From Cladorhizidae sp. MBARI D1340-BT2 (taxonomy: Eukaryota > Porifera > Demospongiae > Poecilosclerida > Cladorhizidae): DNA of 64,000 bases. Shown piece by piece: positions 1 to 11,219 of the stretch. The stretch lies in assembly GCA_028752905.1 (NCBI GenBank), contig JAQNBH010000004.1, positions 9,775,786 to 9,839,785 on the forward strand. The letters run 5' to 3'. A program made the position numbers and the translations under genes. The stretch's first letter is position 1, and each line of letters opens with the position of its first letter. The notes under the pieces are model-generated. The model saw only the letters and a list, made by a program, of their open reading frames with translations. It did not search any database and had not been told where the DNA came from.

Positions 1-386
1 CACATGGTCATAGAGTGTATGAAGAACTCGGTATAAGCTTGGAAGGCCATTACATCTATATCTCTCGTACAGTCTTCAATAGTCATCCCATCTTCACAAG
101 GGTATGTTCGTTTACCTGATTGGTTGAGGTGGCAATTTGTAAATGCAACTGCCAACCTCCTCTGATTTCCAGGAGTTAAATTTGTGCATGTTTTGTTAAT
201 ATTTCTAGCAATTTTGTTCCAACAATCCGTCTGTTCTGAATTTTGCATCAGCTGGTACCAGTGTTGGGACCCCAGACCAGTGATCTCCTCGTTGGTAAGT
301 ATCCCTAAGCCACAGCTAAAGCCAGGGATGCTCACAAAGATCAAGCAGATTGCAGTTGCTACCGTAGCACAATAGAACATCGCCAT
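1..386 (-). CDS. Brambleberry/GEX1-like karyogamy protein, 5' exon (partial)
   Basis: An open frame runs leftward from an ATG at 386 to the window edge without a stop, about 128 codons. It begins with a hydrophobic signal peptide (roughly residues 1-26, ending around PGFSCG). A Cys-rich domain follows with QTDCWNKIARNINKTC, then RRLAVAFTNCHLNQSGKRTY, CEDGMTIEDC and AFQAYTEFF. The pattern of spaced Cys, 'RLA..FTNCHL..SG...Y.C' and 'F..YTEFF' is the signature of the Brambleberry/GEX1 family. These nuclear-envelope proteins are needed for nuclear fusion after fertilisation in animals, plants and protists. The coiled coil and membrane segments of the family would lie beyond the window. A second in-frame Met is two codons downstream of the first. 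The recognition is from memory of the family, not a search. This is the only clearly host-type conserved gene here. Confidence 0.82.
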   Translation of the reverse strand, partial: MAMFYCATVATAICLIFVSIPGFSCGLGILTNEEITGLGSQHWYQLMQNSEQTDCWNKIARNINKTCTNLTPGNQRRLAVAFTNCHLNQSGKRTYPCEDGMTIEDCTRDIDVMAFQAYTEFFIHSMTM

Positions 387-904
387 AGCTCTGATTAGAT
401 TTTGCTAAATGGACGATTCCAAACTCTTTTATAGCCAGCCATGCGCATGAGGGTATCAAAGCGGGACGCGCACTGGCTGGAAGCCTGCCTAGCACGTGTT
501 AAACTTGTTCTTACCACGTGTCTGTAGATTAAAAATAACAATAAAAAATAGACGACCCTTTACTGTTTAGTAATGTAGCGCGGGGAAGGGTGAGGTGGCG
601 GTTGGCCCTCCTCCTTCTCCTGACAATTGCTCGCTAATATATTATTACACTAACTATATAGTTCACTGATATATTATTGATATGCTCACTGATTATCTGG
701 TTGATAGAAGTGTTAATAATTGAGCCGGTACAAATATGTTTTGTCCTCTTGGTAAAAAAAAACACAGAAGGAAATTTGATACCACAACTTCCAATAAAAA
801 AGCACTAGCCCACAAACCATTTATATCAGTGTAGGTAATATAGCTTAATACAGGGACAACCCTTGCCAATGACATTATTTTGGCACATTTCATTGCGTCC
901 TCTT
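387..904. other. Upstream/intergenic DNA, no gene seen
   Basis: This stretch contains the 5' flank of the Brambleberry-like gene and AT-rich sequence with runs such as aaaataacaataaaaaat. I see no convincing coding frame, and no promoter element could be fixed. Open frames near 690-900 on the minus strand are short and have no protein-like conservation I recognise. Confidence 0.5.
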
Positions 905-2760
905 AAAAGGAGTGAAAGATGATGAGGGAAGGGAGGGAGACGAGGTGTTAGAGGTGATGGTAAAACACTGGGAAGAACTGGGGAGGATGCCATAGTCCCA
1001 GAATTAGAGATAGGAGATGCTAGTGGGCATGAGTTGCGTATGTTAGAGGAAGTAAGTTTGGAAGAAATAGTAGAGGTAATGAAGTGTTTGAACAGAGGAA
1101 AGGCACCAGGTCCTGATGGAATGTTGAATGACATGCTGATATATGGAGGTAAAAGGTTGGTGGAGGTGATGGTGCAGATGATGTGGTGATGAGGATTGAG
1201 TGGTTCCCAGTGTTGGAAGAGGTGTTTGCTAGTACCTCTCCACAAGGATGGCAAGGAGGACAAAGTAGGGAATTATAGGGGAATTTCATTATGTTGTAGT
1301 GTGGCGAAAGTATTTCAGAGGGTGTTGACGAGGAGTTTAGGAGGGTTTTGCTGAGGATAGGATTTTGACAGAAGGGCAAGGAGGATTTAGGAGTCAGAGG
1401 AGATGTTCGGACCAGTGGTTGGTGTTAAGAGGAGTTTGTAAAGTGTGGAAGAGCGAGAAGAAAAATTCATATCTGGCTTACCTGGACATAAGTAAGGCAT
1501 ATGACAGTGTGTGGAGGGAGGGACTGTGGCAGAAGTTGAGGTAGTATGGAGTCTAGGAGAAAGTTATGAGGACATGTGTATAGTGGGGTGGAGATGATTG
1601 TAATATTGAATGGAAGGAGGTGAAGGTGGTTCGCTGTGGATAATGGACTTAGGCAGGGATGTCCTTTGTCTCCACTTCTTTTCAATATTTATTTGATGGG
1701 AATGGCAGAGGAGTTGGAGAGAGCTGAGCTAGGAGTCAAGGTGGAAGGCTCTTGGTGTAGGGCACTTATGTATGCAGATGATGTTGTTCTTCTGGTGGAC
1801 TTGGGGGTGCAACTGCAATCTATGTTGGATGTGGTACAGGCTTATTTGTTGAGGTGGAGGATAAAGTTTAATAGCAATAAGAGCAAGGTCATGCTAGCAG
1901 GGAAGAAGGAAGCAGGAGTGCAGTGGATGATTGCTGAGGAGGTATTGGAAGAGGTCAAGAATTCAAGTAACCTGGGAGTATGAAGCTAAGGGGTAATGTT
2001 CAGTTAGAGAAGATGGCAAAGAGGGCAGAAGAGTGGGTTGGAAAGGTGACATGTATGATGGAAGTAGACAGAGGAAGAATGGTGTTGGAGACCGTATGCA
2101 GCCAAAGTGTGGTGCACAGGAGGACATAATGCTTGCAAGAATTTGGAGTCAGCACAGATGAGAGTGGGTAGGAGATTGTTGGGGGCAAGTAGTATATTAG
2201 CAGGAGTGGCAGTACAGGGAGATTTGGGGTGGAGGAAGATGGAGGAGAGGAAGGAAGAGATGAAGATTTTGTTTGGTAAGAGATTAGAGGTGTTAGAACA
2301 GAGCAGATTGGTAAAAATAGTTCTAAGAGAGGATGGAGGAATTGGATGGTTGGAGATCTTGTGGAGAAAATATGTGAGATAAACAGCTAGGGTGGGTCAG
2401 TATGTAAGTGGAAAGAGAAAATGAAGGTGAGAAATGAGAAGGATTGGAAGGAGGAAGTAAACAGCAAGAGTACGCTGTAGTTTTATAAATTGGCAAAGAA
2501 TGTTGGAGAGGTATGTGAGGTCCATGCATGGTCAGGAAGGTATGCGGTTGCAATTTAGATTTGGGACTGCATCAGCTGGATTATTAGAGGAAAAGAAGAG
2601 ATGTGGATTAGTTAGGGATGAGAGGTGTATCGTGTGATAGTGGAGCAGGGGAAGATGTCGGACACTTCTTGGCAATGTGTGAGGTATTCGAGAGGGTTTG
2701 GCTGGTACTGCTGGTGACCCATTCATTTTGAGTAAATTTAAGTTGACTGCCAAGAAAGTT
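905..2760 (+). pseudogene. Decayed non-LTR retrotransposon (LINE) reverse transcriptase, 5' truncated
   Basis: The plus strand carries reverse-transcriptase blocks in order but in shifting frames. GKAPGPDG is near 1099-1122, YLDISKAYDSVW near 1479-1515, and DNGLRQGCPLSPLLFN near 1639-1690. The catalytic ALMYADDVVLL is near 1763-1795, followed by a thumb-like region, and a C-terminal 'GEDVGHFLAMCEVFERVW' zinc-knuckle-like tail ends near 2715. No endonuclease domain is seen upstream, so the copy is 5' truncated, as is usual for LINEs. The frame is broken several times (for example around 1200, 1330, 1540-1630 and 1983). The longest intact piece, 1636-1983, covers the palm and catalytic motif. 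No tail or target-site duplication could be fixed. It is clearly inactive; the exact clade is not assigned. Confidence 0.85.
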
Positions 2761-3839
2761 ATTGTATCTGTACTATGTCAACTGAGAGTTCATTGATACA
2801 CTAATATAATAGATGGTGTACATTGTTTTAAATTTCTAATGATTCTCTACATCTTCCTTTCTTCTTGAAATGTGCCAAACAGGAGTACCTCGTGTTGCCA
2901 GGAGATTAAAAAAAGATAGCGAGAAGGCACACAAGTCTTGATGACAGCAGATCTCAGAATGCAAATCTCAACCACAAACATGACAAGGGATTAATCTCGC
3001 TTGCATGATGGCAGAATTTCCATTCCTAATAATTGGCTGTTTCTTCCATTCCAAAAAAGAACAATCACCTGTACTTATAACATTTTCCTAATGCCTGGAG
3101 AAACCAGGTAAAAAATGAGGGAATCCCACTTGCAGGATAGCGAAAATACTGCAAACGTGACTATTTCCTCCATTACAAAAAAGCAAAATCAAGGAAATGG
3201 GCTTTCCTTGTGTGGTCTACACAGGGAATAACTCAAGCAATGATTACATATCATACACTGTTGTTAAACCTAGTCTTTCTGCATGCCATATATACCAGCT
3301 TGAAAACATAATAGCAGTGGGACCAGGTGCTTCCTCGAAGGGGAGGGGAGGAGGGAGGCAACACAAGCATTGATTACAGTTGCATTCCAAAATCCAAACC
3401 ATCGTGTCAGTGAGTACTGTTTACATGATGGTTAGGAGTCCCCAAATATAAAATGAGTCCATAATGTATTAGCTTTGCTCCCCTTGAAGCTTGACCTAGG
3501 CATCCAATAGCTGAGCTCCACATGTTGCACCTTAATGATGCTTCTCCTCAGGCTGTGTGCGGCTTCTCCTGAGCATTGATGCCTCTACTACATCGTAGTC
3601 GTACTATTACTCGTCAAGGTTCGCATGATGACTTCTTTCCTTAGCACTTCTTGCGTGCAGCTTCTCCTGAGCACTGCCCTAGCTATTTGTTGGCTAGTTA
3701 TCGATGGTGATAGAGCTCTACACAATTTTTTAAATTATGTAAAAAGATCTTACTCAACAGCCAAGAGGCCAATAAGAAGAATACATGGAGGAACATAATA
3801 AGTTGATTATAGTTAAGTAGTTGACATAAGGTGTGTTGA
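2761..3839. other. Intergenic, no gene
   Basis: No coding frame of note. A phrase like 'cttctcctgagcac' occurs several times between about 3540 and 3680, a minor local duplication. The rest is unremarkable AT-rich DNA. Confidence 0.5.
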
Positions 3840-5600
3840 ATATGAGAGTGAGTTCCAGAGCAAGGTAGTAGTAGGGGGAAATGAAAGGTAAGCAGACTGA
3901 GTTCTGTATGGGATCAGCAGAGGATTATGGGGTGGAAGGATTGGAGGTTGTTACAGGGAGTAGGTTGGCATGGTGGGAGGCTAGAAGGAAAATTTATGTT
4001 ACTGTGAATAAAGTTTGAAGAAGAAATAAGTTTGGCATTACATCAGCAAGAGGAGAGAGATGGAAGATGAAGCTTAGTGAGAAGAGAAGTATAGTCCGAG
4101 GATCATTGTCTACTACAATTTGCATGCTGTATTCTCTCAAGACGAGAAGAAAGATGGGAATGTTGAGGGTCACAGAGAAAAGAACAGTACTCCAGATGGA
4201 GATGAATAAGAGAAGTGTAGAGGCAAAGAAGAGTGGAAGTGTCTGAATAGCAGTAGAAATGACGGTAGAGAAGACCAAGTAATTTACGGGTCTTGGGAGA
4301 GATGTAAAAAAGGTGTTTGCAGGATAGAGATGAAGAAAAGAGGATTCCCAGGTACTTGAACTCAATCAGATAACCATTGGTACACAGAGGTGGCAAGAAG
4401 AGATGGAAATAAGCATGTATTTTGACTTTATTAGATGAAGTGGGAGAGATTGGGAAGCAAGCCAAGCAGAGGTACAGTTTAGGTCTTTCTGAAAGGGAGG
4501 AAAATCAGAATGAGAAGTGATGGGGAGAAAAAGAAGGATATCATCAGCGTAGAGAGACTAGACAGACAAAAGCACATTACACCCTCCATTGATATAAATT
4601 ATATAGAGGAGAGGACCCATTATGGATCCTTGAGGAACACCCGAAGATACAGGAACAGGTGAGGAGGTGGACCTGTGGTGATCACTTGTTGCGAATGTGC
4701 TGAAAGATAGGAGTGAAGCCAGTTTATGAGTTAAGGAGGGAAGTGCAGGAAGAATGAAGATCAGTTAACATTTTGTGAAGAACAGAATCAAAGGCCTTTT
4801 TGAGATCTAGAAAACAAGACAAACCAATTTATTAGTTTGAAGAAGAGAGTGAAAGGACCGATTGGCCAAGAGAAGAGCTGATGGAGTGGACCGATGGGGA
4901 AGAAAACCAAATTGACAGGAAGAGATAATATTGTGTTCAATACAGCTTGGTACTTTCTTAGGGAGGGGAGTTATTTCTGTTAAGATACTATTAGGATCAG
5001 AGGAAGACACGCGTGGCAGAACCAAAGAAGAAGCATGAACATGGGATGGAACAAAAACAAGGTCTATGATAGAGGATGAACCTGAATAAGAGGTGTGTGT
5101 GGGAGAGGACACGAGTTGTTTGAGGGAGAATAAATCAGAGAGCGCAGAAAGTTGAAGAGATGGAGGCCGAGATGAGCAGAAGACATCAACATTGACTTTA
5201 AAGTCTCCAGTGAGGATCAGGCCAGAGAGCACATTGCGTAAGAATGCTTAGAGTGTCTGAAAGGAGGGATACATCATTTATAGAAGAAGGAGGTCTATAA
5301 AAAGCTCCAAACATAAGAGTAAATTCCTGTACCTTGACTGAGAGAAGAAGGAGTTCCAGTCAGCAGCAACACCTCTACCATGGCGATTTCTATTTAGGCA
5401 ATAAAGTTGAAAATTAGGTAAAGAAATCTCACTATTAAGAATGTCTGGTGAGAACCAAATCTCATTCACACAAACAAGGTCAGGAAGATAAGTGTTACAG
5501 AGTAGAGGCAGCTCATCTAATTTATATAAGAGACTGCGAGCATATATAGAAAGAAAGCAGCTTAAAGAGATCAGCTGGTGTTGCAAGATGTGCAATTAGA
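3840..5600 (-). pseudogene. Decayed non-LTR retrotransposon with endonuclease and RT remnants
   Basis: Read leftward from about 5600, the minus strand shows an apurinic-type endonuclease N-terminus (ARSLLYKLDELPLL, LPDLVCVNEIWFSPDI, ISLPNFQLYCLNR, 5278-5595). A later endonuclease block follows (GDFKVNVDVF, QLVSSPTHTS, SIIDLVFVPSHV, about 4980-5210). RT blocks come next: FGFLPHRSTPSALL, LDLKKAFDSV near 4800, a degraded PQGS..GPLLYN motif near 4620, YADDILLF at about 4540-4556, and a C-terminal RKLLGLLYRHFY..SDTSTLLCLYTSLI..HLEYC block near 4150-4330. The region between endonuclease and RT is shortened: PRVSSSDPNS runs straight into the RT, so an internal deletion is likely. There are several frameshifts. 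The layout resembles CR1/L2-like elements, but the clade is inferred. It is oriented opposite to the LINE at 905-2760. Confidence 0.85.
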
Positions 5601-6035
5601 CAGAAGAGGAGAGGTTTGAAGAGAGAGATTTTGGACTTTGAAGTTAGGTTTAGTTAATAATTAATATATATATATTGTTTTGGTCGTGTTTGGTAATTCA
5701 CGAAAAATTGGGAAAAAGTTCATCTTATTTTGACAGATTTCGGTAGATTTGTTTGGGTTTTGGTTGCGTTAATGCCATTGAGAAGGCTCATGCAGGTAAA
5801 AACAAAATGGTCAAAGATTGCAAATAGCATGCTTAAAAGCCAATATAATTCTTTGCTTAAAACCTTCCTCGAATGGGATACACAAAGTTAGGTCTGAATA
5901 GGTCCATGGGTTCCTGAGAGATATGCAGAGATATTAAAAACAACGGTCGCATACTGACTAGTTCATGTAACAAGAATTTTTCCCCCAATGTATCCGACAC
6001 AATTTTTTATTAATGAACTCCAAATAATATAATAT
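5601..6035. other. Intergenic, nothing seen
   Basis: AT-rich sequence with a short TA-rich run near 5660. No gene or repeat identified. Confidence 0.4.
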
Positions 6036-7254
6036 GTGACCTGGCACGCGCAAAGGGGGCTATAAGGCAATTTAAATTTTTCGGGTAAATCGCGTATTAA
6101 GCGATAGTACTGTTTACGCGAAGTCAACGAAATACCATAGCAACCAGCCCAGGGGTTATCCCTACATACCTTTAGATGGCATCATTGGATAGCAGAGGAA
6201 ATGAGCTTCATTTAGAAAAAAAACTCCCATTCATAGCTAGAGCCAGTCCAGAGTTCTGTTTCAGAGAAGTTGTCAGTGTGAGCGGTGCTATTTTTGTAAC
6301 TTACTGTGGAATGGATGCTATTCCAGGAACATCTGACGAGTTTTGTACAGGATGTGAGCAACTTGAAGATCATTTTCCACTTGAATGCGAGTCAACTGAA
6401 GAGTCAGAAATTTACCCTTCTTGTCAATCACTTACTATTGGCCATGAAGAAGTTGAACTTCATACCAGTGTTGGAGATAGGGAAGAAATGGCCACTGTTG
6501 ATGATTTTTGGGGGGATAATCCTTGTTGTAAACTTGGACCTAAAAGGTCAGCTTGCTGGAAACAGTTTAGCCATGCTGCAATCTTGCAGGCTAGACAAGA
6601 AAGTGTTGAGCTTGAGAAGAAAGAGGTGGATATGGCTATAATGGCTACACTTCGTGCTGTGCGTGATCACAACTCCGAGGGTTCCTCACGTTCAACTGTA
6701 AAGTATCAGTTTGGTGGGAAACGCATTTGCAGGTCAACTTTCATGTTCATATATATATGCAGTAACTAAGAAGCATCTTGAAAATTTGATCAAGTATTAC
6801 AGCGATGAAGGATTATGTACAAGAATTCACAAGAATACAAGAAAACGAGCACAAAATAGAAATCTTTAAAAATGATATAACTGCATCGTCTCTGAGAGGA
6901 AAGAAACCATTAGTCATTCAACCAAAGGGACTCAACCCAGCTCGACAGTGGTATCTGTATAATAGCATTCGTCCATTTTGTACTTCAAACCTAGCAAAAG
7001 ATATCACTTGTCCATTAACTTCTGTTTCAAGGCCTCAAAGCACAACACAGGCCAAGAGACCACGCTGCAAGTGACTTTATCCACCCATGCATGTTCAATT
7101 AATTATGGTTGCTATGGTGTTTTCTTCATAATTTGAGCTTTTTGGGTAAAAATATTTTGCCAGGTTACTTGTCAATGATGTAAGATTCAAAATATGTAAT
7201 AATATATATATTTTTTAATTTGTCCCTTAGCCCCCTTTTTGCTTGCCAGGTCAC
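6036..7254 (+). mobile_element. DNA transposon with ~45-base terminal inverted repeats, truncated
   Basis: The left end reads gtgacctggcacgcgcaaag from 6036. The right end, reversed, reads gtgacctggcaagcaaaaag from 7254. The match continues imperfectly for about 45 bases (ggggctataaggc versus ggggctaaggg). Both ends are flanked by atat-type sequence, which may be part of a short target duplication. The 1.2-kb interior holds the N-terminal part of a transposase (see 6176-6870) and then noncoding DNA, so it looks like an internally deleted, non-autonomous derivative. I do not assign a superfamily. Confidence 0.75.
6176..6870 (+). pseudogene. N-terminal fragment of an invertebrate transposase-like protein
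   Basis: The frame from 6176 encodes an acidic N-terminus, then NPCCKLGPKRSACWKQFSH with a run of spaced Cys, then a long helix (ILQARQESVELEKKEVDMAI). It ends with YQFGGKRICRSTFMFIY and a stop at 6769. After a one-base shift the plus strand continues KKHLENLIKYYSDEGLCTRI-HKNTRKRAQNR to about 6870. The block 'Y..G.RIC..TF.F.....L..L...Y...GL..R.H.NT.R' is what I remember from a family of large transposase-like proteins in cnidarians and other invertebrates, whose integrase-like core follows this block. That core is absent here. It lies inside the TIR element 6036-7254. A second open frame at 6805-7074 (ending QSTTQAKRPRCK) is the other frame of the same decayed region. Confidence 0.55.
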
Positions 7255-9868
7255 ATATATACAAAAAAACAGTGTTATAATATTGGTCTCCATTATTAAA
7301 AGATCTTGTCTTGGTTGGTAAATTTTGTTTCGCTTATTTCTTTTTTAGTTATTCCACATTGTCTTGTTTCTATTTGTATTTTTTAAAATAGAACTAACCA
7401 ACCACAGATGTTATTATTTACCATCTTTATTACTCTAGTATAATATAGATACACAACATTAATGTATGTATCTCATAATACACATAGACACATGCATTGT
7501 AAGTAGTTAACTGGTTTTGTTGCCTGGTAACTCATTAGGAAACTAACTGATCACTTCTTGGAAAGGTTCAGTTGTTGGTGACTCAGCTCGAATGAGCCTA
7601 TGAGGAAATCTCAACTGTACACAAATGCACTATATATAAGTATGGTTTTGCTGAAGTATTTACTGTACAACTTGTTACAAGACTAAACTTCTGAGGAAAC
7701 TAACTGATCAGCGAAGAAAACTTGGTGACTCAGCTCACAGTGTAACCAAAGAGTTTGTGGCTGTAACGATCCTTTACCATTCTAGTGTTTACCTAGTTTT
7801 TTTTGCAAATAGTTTGGTATCTTCAAAGAGAATTTGTTTTGGTATTAGGATGGTGGAAGTTCCAAAGACATAAAGGCTTGATAGCCTAGGTGTCAAACAT
7901 CAAGTATTTCCTCTTCTCCCACCACTTGACCATATTTCCCATAACAATTCTGTCTCACCCAACACCTCTTGCTTTACCCCTGCCACTGATCCACCCAACA
8001 TTAGAACTGTTCGCCCTTCATCATCTTCATTTCTCCATTCAATCCTTGATGACTATAAACTCTCTCTGATTGTCTTGAAGTCCTCTGTATCCCTTACAGT
8101 TCATTTCTGCTCCATCCGTACTGTACTGTGGGTTCAAATATCATGTGATTACGATCTGTTTGTTTCCATGATTATAATCCAACAAGATCTCTTCCAGTGA
8201 GATGCCAGTGCCTCGTTCGATACCGTCATCTCATCAAATTCCATTCTGCGTGTCTGTAAACCATCGGTGGCGATGTTCTGTTCATCAATGGTTAAGGATG
8301 GACTGCATAACTGGTAGAAATGTGAAACTGGACGGTATATCCAAGTCTGACAGTCAGTGCATGCATTTATAAGTAGACTGCATCAAGAAAGGCTAGTAGG
8401 CCAAGTTTCCAGCTGTTGTCAGCTGAGTCATCATTAGTTACCTAACCGATACTGGAGGGGTGTTCTTCTCCAGTTGGCAGACAAAAAAAGGTGTAAATGC
8501 ATCCTGTTCAATCGTATGGTAAGGTATATCGACATCTAGAACTTAATCATCCTACATTAGGACCTTTCTGTAATGCTTTTCTAGTACTACAGAGTGAGAG
8601 ACAGTTCACTGGCACAGATTTTATTCACTTGCATGATAACTTGCTTCTGCTTGTGAACTTTTCCCAGAGTATGCCACATCTGTATTTGGAGACATCATAG
8701 GATCTTGTGTGCCTAGTTTTTGGGTGTTTTAATTTTATTTTAAACTTGCCTCCATAAACTTTTGTTTGTTTCTTTGGCATTGCTGAGAGATGAAGGGTCT
8801 GATTGTGGTGACAAGCCACGCAGTGTCAGAAATTTCACCTCCAAGTGCACCAGCACATATAATGCCTGCTTTTTATGAGGAAGCATCTACCAAGAAATAC
8901 CACAAGATATCTTTTACAGTTTTGGCAAAGAAACTAATTCACTTGGACAATATTAGCGCACTATATTTAACACCCCTTATCATCACTTTGACTATCAACT
9001 ACTTAACTATAATCATATGCCCCCCCCTATTTGTTTACTTATTTTTACTCTTCATATTAGCCTCTTGGCCATTGGGTAGGATCTTTTCCATAAAATAATA
9101 ATATTATTATATTCCCCCCCCCCCGTCTTTTTCCCCCTCCATTATTTCATGGTAATAATGGTAAGGTAACTAAACTTGCCATATGTATTATAGTGCCTGC
9201 CAGCATGAACCTCCCCAAATTGAATTGTTAATAACTTTTTGGTTGTTGGAAATATCACGAAAATAATATTAATTTTGGAATCTACATGAAAAACTGCTCT
9301 ATATATATATGACTTGTTGGTATGGTAGGATTGTCATCATGGTGCTTCTGTTAAAATGTATTTCAGAGTCTGCCAGGGTTGTCTAATATAAAATGCCTCT
9401 CCCTTCTAAACTGAGTGATGATAAATTTATTTGAGTTTTGATGAGAAAAAGTGCCATCATAATCTGTCGATGTTGAATGATTTGGTAGTGGTAGAGTGAC
9501 ATATTTCTAACATAGATCTAGCCTCAAGGCAAGTTTAGTGTAATAACTGTAGGAGGTGTACAAATTATCTTATGTATAATATAGCCAATACCTGCTGTGT
9601 ATTGTCAATGGTAAGTTTATGCAGTGATGAATGCATACTATGCTCGTACATTCATTTAGGCAACATGTTTCAAAGGAATGTAACTTTGACAAACTTGGAA
9701 CATGACTACTATTGACAAGAACTCATGTTACATCCTTCCTACAAGCCTGGCAAACTACTTCGTTTCTGGCCATCTTGTTGGCTTGTGTACTGTTTTGTAC
9801 TTTTCTATTGCGAAGAATTGCTCATGTTTTGGTGCTGTGCAGAAGAAGCAGAATACCGCGGTAATGGT
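7255..9868. other. Gene-poor interval
   Basis: AT-rich DNA with no recognisable gene. Around 7620-7740 the phrases 'aggaaactaactgatca' and 'ttggtgactcagctc' recur, a short local duplication. Around 7885-8200 one plus-strand frame stays open for about 105 codons without an ATG after an upstream stop. It is Ser/Pro-rich and matches nothing I know. A homopolymer C run is near 9114. Confidence 0.4.
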
Positions 9869-10188
9869 AGTCTGCTGGTGGACTGGGTGTCAAACAGTGA
9901 GACAAGTGTTGTCTGCTGGACTGGGTGTCAAACAATGTGAGACAAGTGGTGTCTGCTGGACTGGGTGTCAAACAGTGTGAGACAAGTGGTGTCTGCTAGA
10001 CTGGGTGTCAAACAGTGTGAGACAAGTTATGTCTACTAGACTGGGTGTCAAACAGTGTGAGACAAGTGGTGTCTGCTAGACTGGGTGTCAAACAGTGTGA
10101 GACAAGTGGTGTCAGTCTGGACTGGGTGTCAAATAGTGTGAGGCAAGTGGTGTCTGGCTGGACTGGGTGTCAAACAGTGTGAGACAGG
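9869..10188. repeat. 40-base minisatellite, about 8 copies
   Basis: The core ctgggtgtcaaacagtgtga followed by gacaagtggtgtctgctaga repeats every 40 bases from about 9869 to 10188 with small changes (ctgctgga/ctgctaga, one copy with tcagtctgg, one with aggcaagtgg). It ends 180 bases before the hammerhead-like motif at 10366. Confidence 0.9.
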
Positions 10189-10362
10189 CTGCCTGCTACT
10201 CCATTGTTCATTCATCATGCTTACAAAATGTGATCGTTGCATTATTAGATCATTACTGAATCGGATGCTGAAATGTGTGGGAGTGGCTCCTTCTCCCTCC
10301 TTCAGCTATAGCATGTTTTAATACGACATAATGAGCATGTGTTATATATTAGTATATAGTTG

Positions 10363-10412
10363 TGCTTCCTGATGAAGGCTAGAGCATCTAGTTGAAACAT
10401 CGAGAGAATGCA
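10363..10412 (+). ncRNA. Hammerhead-ribozyme-like motif (probably a Penelope/retrozyme-type remnant)
   Basis: The sequence holds CTGATGA at 10369-10375, then a stem II hairpin. The stem is GGCTAGA at 10377-10383, loop GCA at 10384-10386, and TCTAGTT at 10387-10393: five Watson-Crick pairs plus two G-U pairs. GAAA follows at 10394-10397, then C, and ATC at 10399-10401. These are the conserved hammerhead core pieces in the right order, with AUC as a possible cleavage triplet. Stem I can start with CTT/GAG and has a second paired patch (TGC/GCA) across an internal loop. Stem III would be only ACAU, which is short. Minimal stem III is known for hammerheads of Penelope-like elements, which usually have self-complementary ACGU. 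One unpaired A after CTGATGA and the weakened stem III suggest decay. Confidence 0.5.
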
Positions 10413-11219
10413 ATTTCAAGTTGATTACTGAGAAGGTTATTGTAATATAGTTGTGCTTGATAGCAATTTAGAGGTGAACTTTGAGGCCGCACTGAGAGAG
10501 CTACACAATTTTTTGGCCCCATCCTATGAGCTAAACGATGAGTTGCCGATGACACATGGCTTGCCAGAAACCACCAAAAATTGCGCTGCTGAGCATGCCA
10601 CACATTCTGATTGTCCCGAATGTTTGACACAAATGGTTGCTTATGCTTAAATTTATTTGCATCAAGAGATAGTTCGACTGTAAAGGAAATGTGAGGTAAT
10701 CTTTAATAACATAGGAAGATGTTTTTGTATGTGGAACTCCAATACATGAGCTTTTGGGTATAGCAAGTGGTACCTCTTTCAGTGCAAACAATAGGCATGC
10801 AATGTTCAATGAATTTTATAAGCCAATATATATATACTACATACATCTGTAAAACTCCTTCATTCCCCTGTACGAGTAGGTCAGTGTCAATTCCTGTGAT
10901 TTGAGCGCTAGTAAAATTTATAATAATTGACAATTCGACACGAACAAAAAACACCTTTCCAAACTAAAATAACATACTCAACACAAACAAACTCATTTTC
11001 AATAACAATTATGTGTGTGTGTGTGTGTGTGCGTAAATCAAACAAGTAAGTATTTTGAATATAGTATATAAGTAAGTTGTTATGTAAGTCCATATTGTGT
11101 TATTGTGTTACGTTGAAATGTCCTTATCCTGCAAAGAGATGAGAATTATCTTTCTGCTGTGGCTTTAGTCATGGAAAGTGTGAACCAAAGGTTTATAGTC
11201 TTTTCAATCTAACTGAGCA
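10413..11219. other. Gene-poor interval with a GT microsatellite
   Basis: No convincing gene. A (GT)n run lies at about 11011-11032. The short open frames on both strands between 10388 and 11093 overlap each other and have no protein-like features. Confidence 0.5.

Noticed and set aside
184..375. Open plus-strand frame of 63 residues
   Set aside because: It is the antisense of the Brambleberry-like exon, which has clear family motifs on the minus strand.
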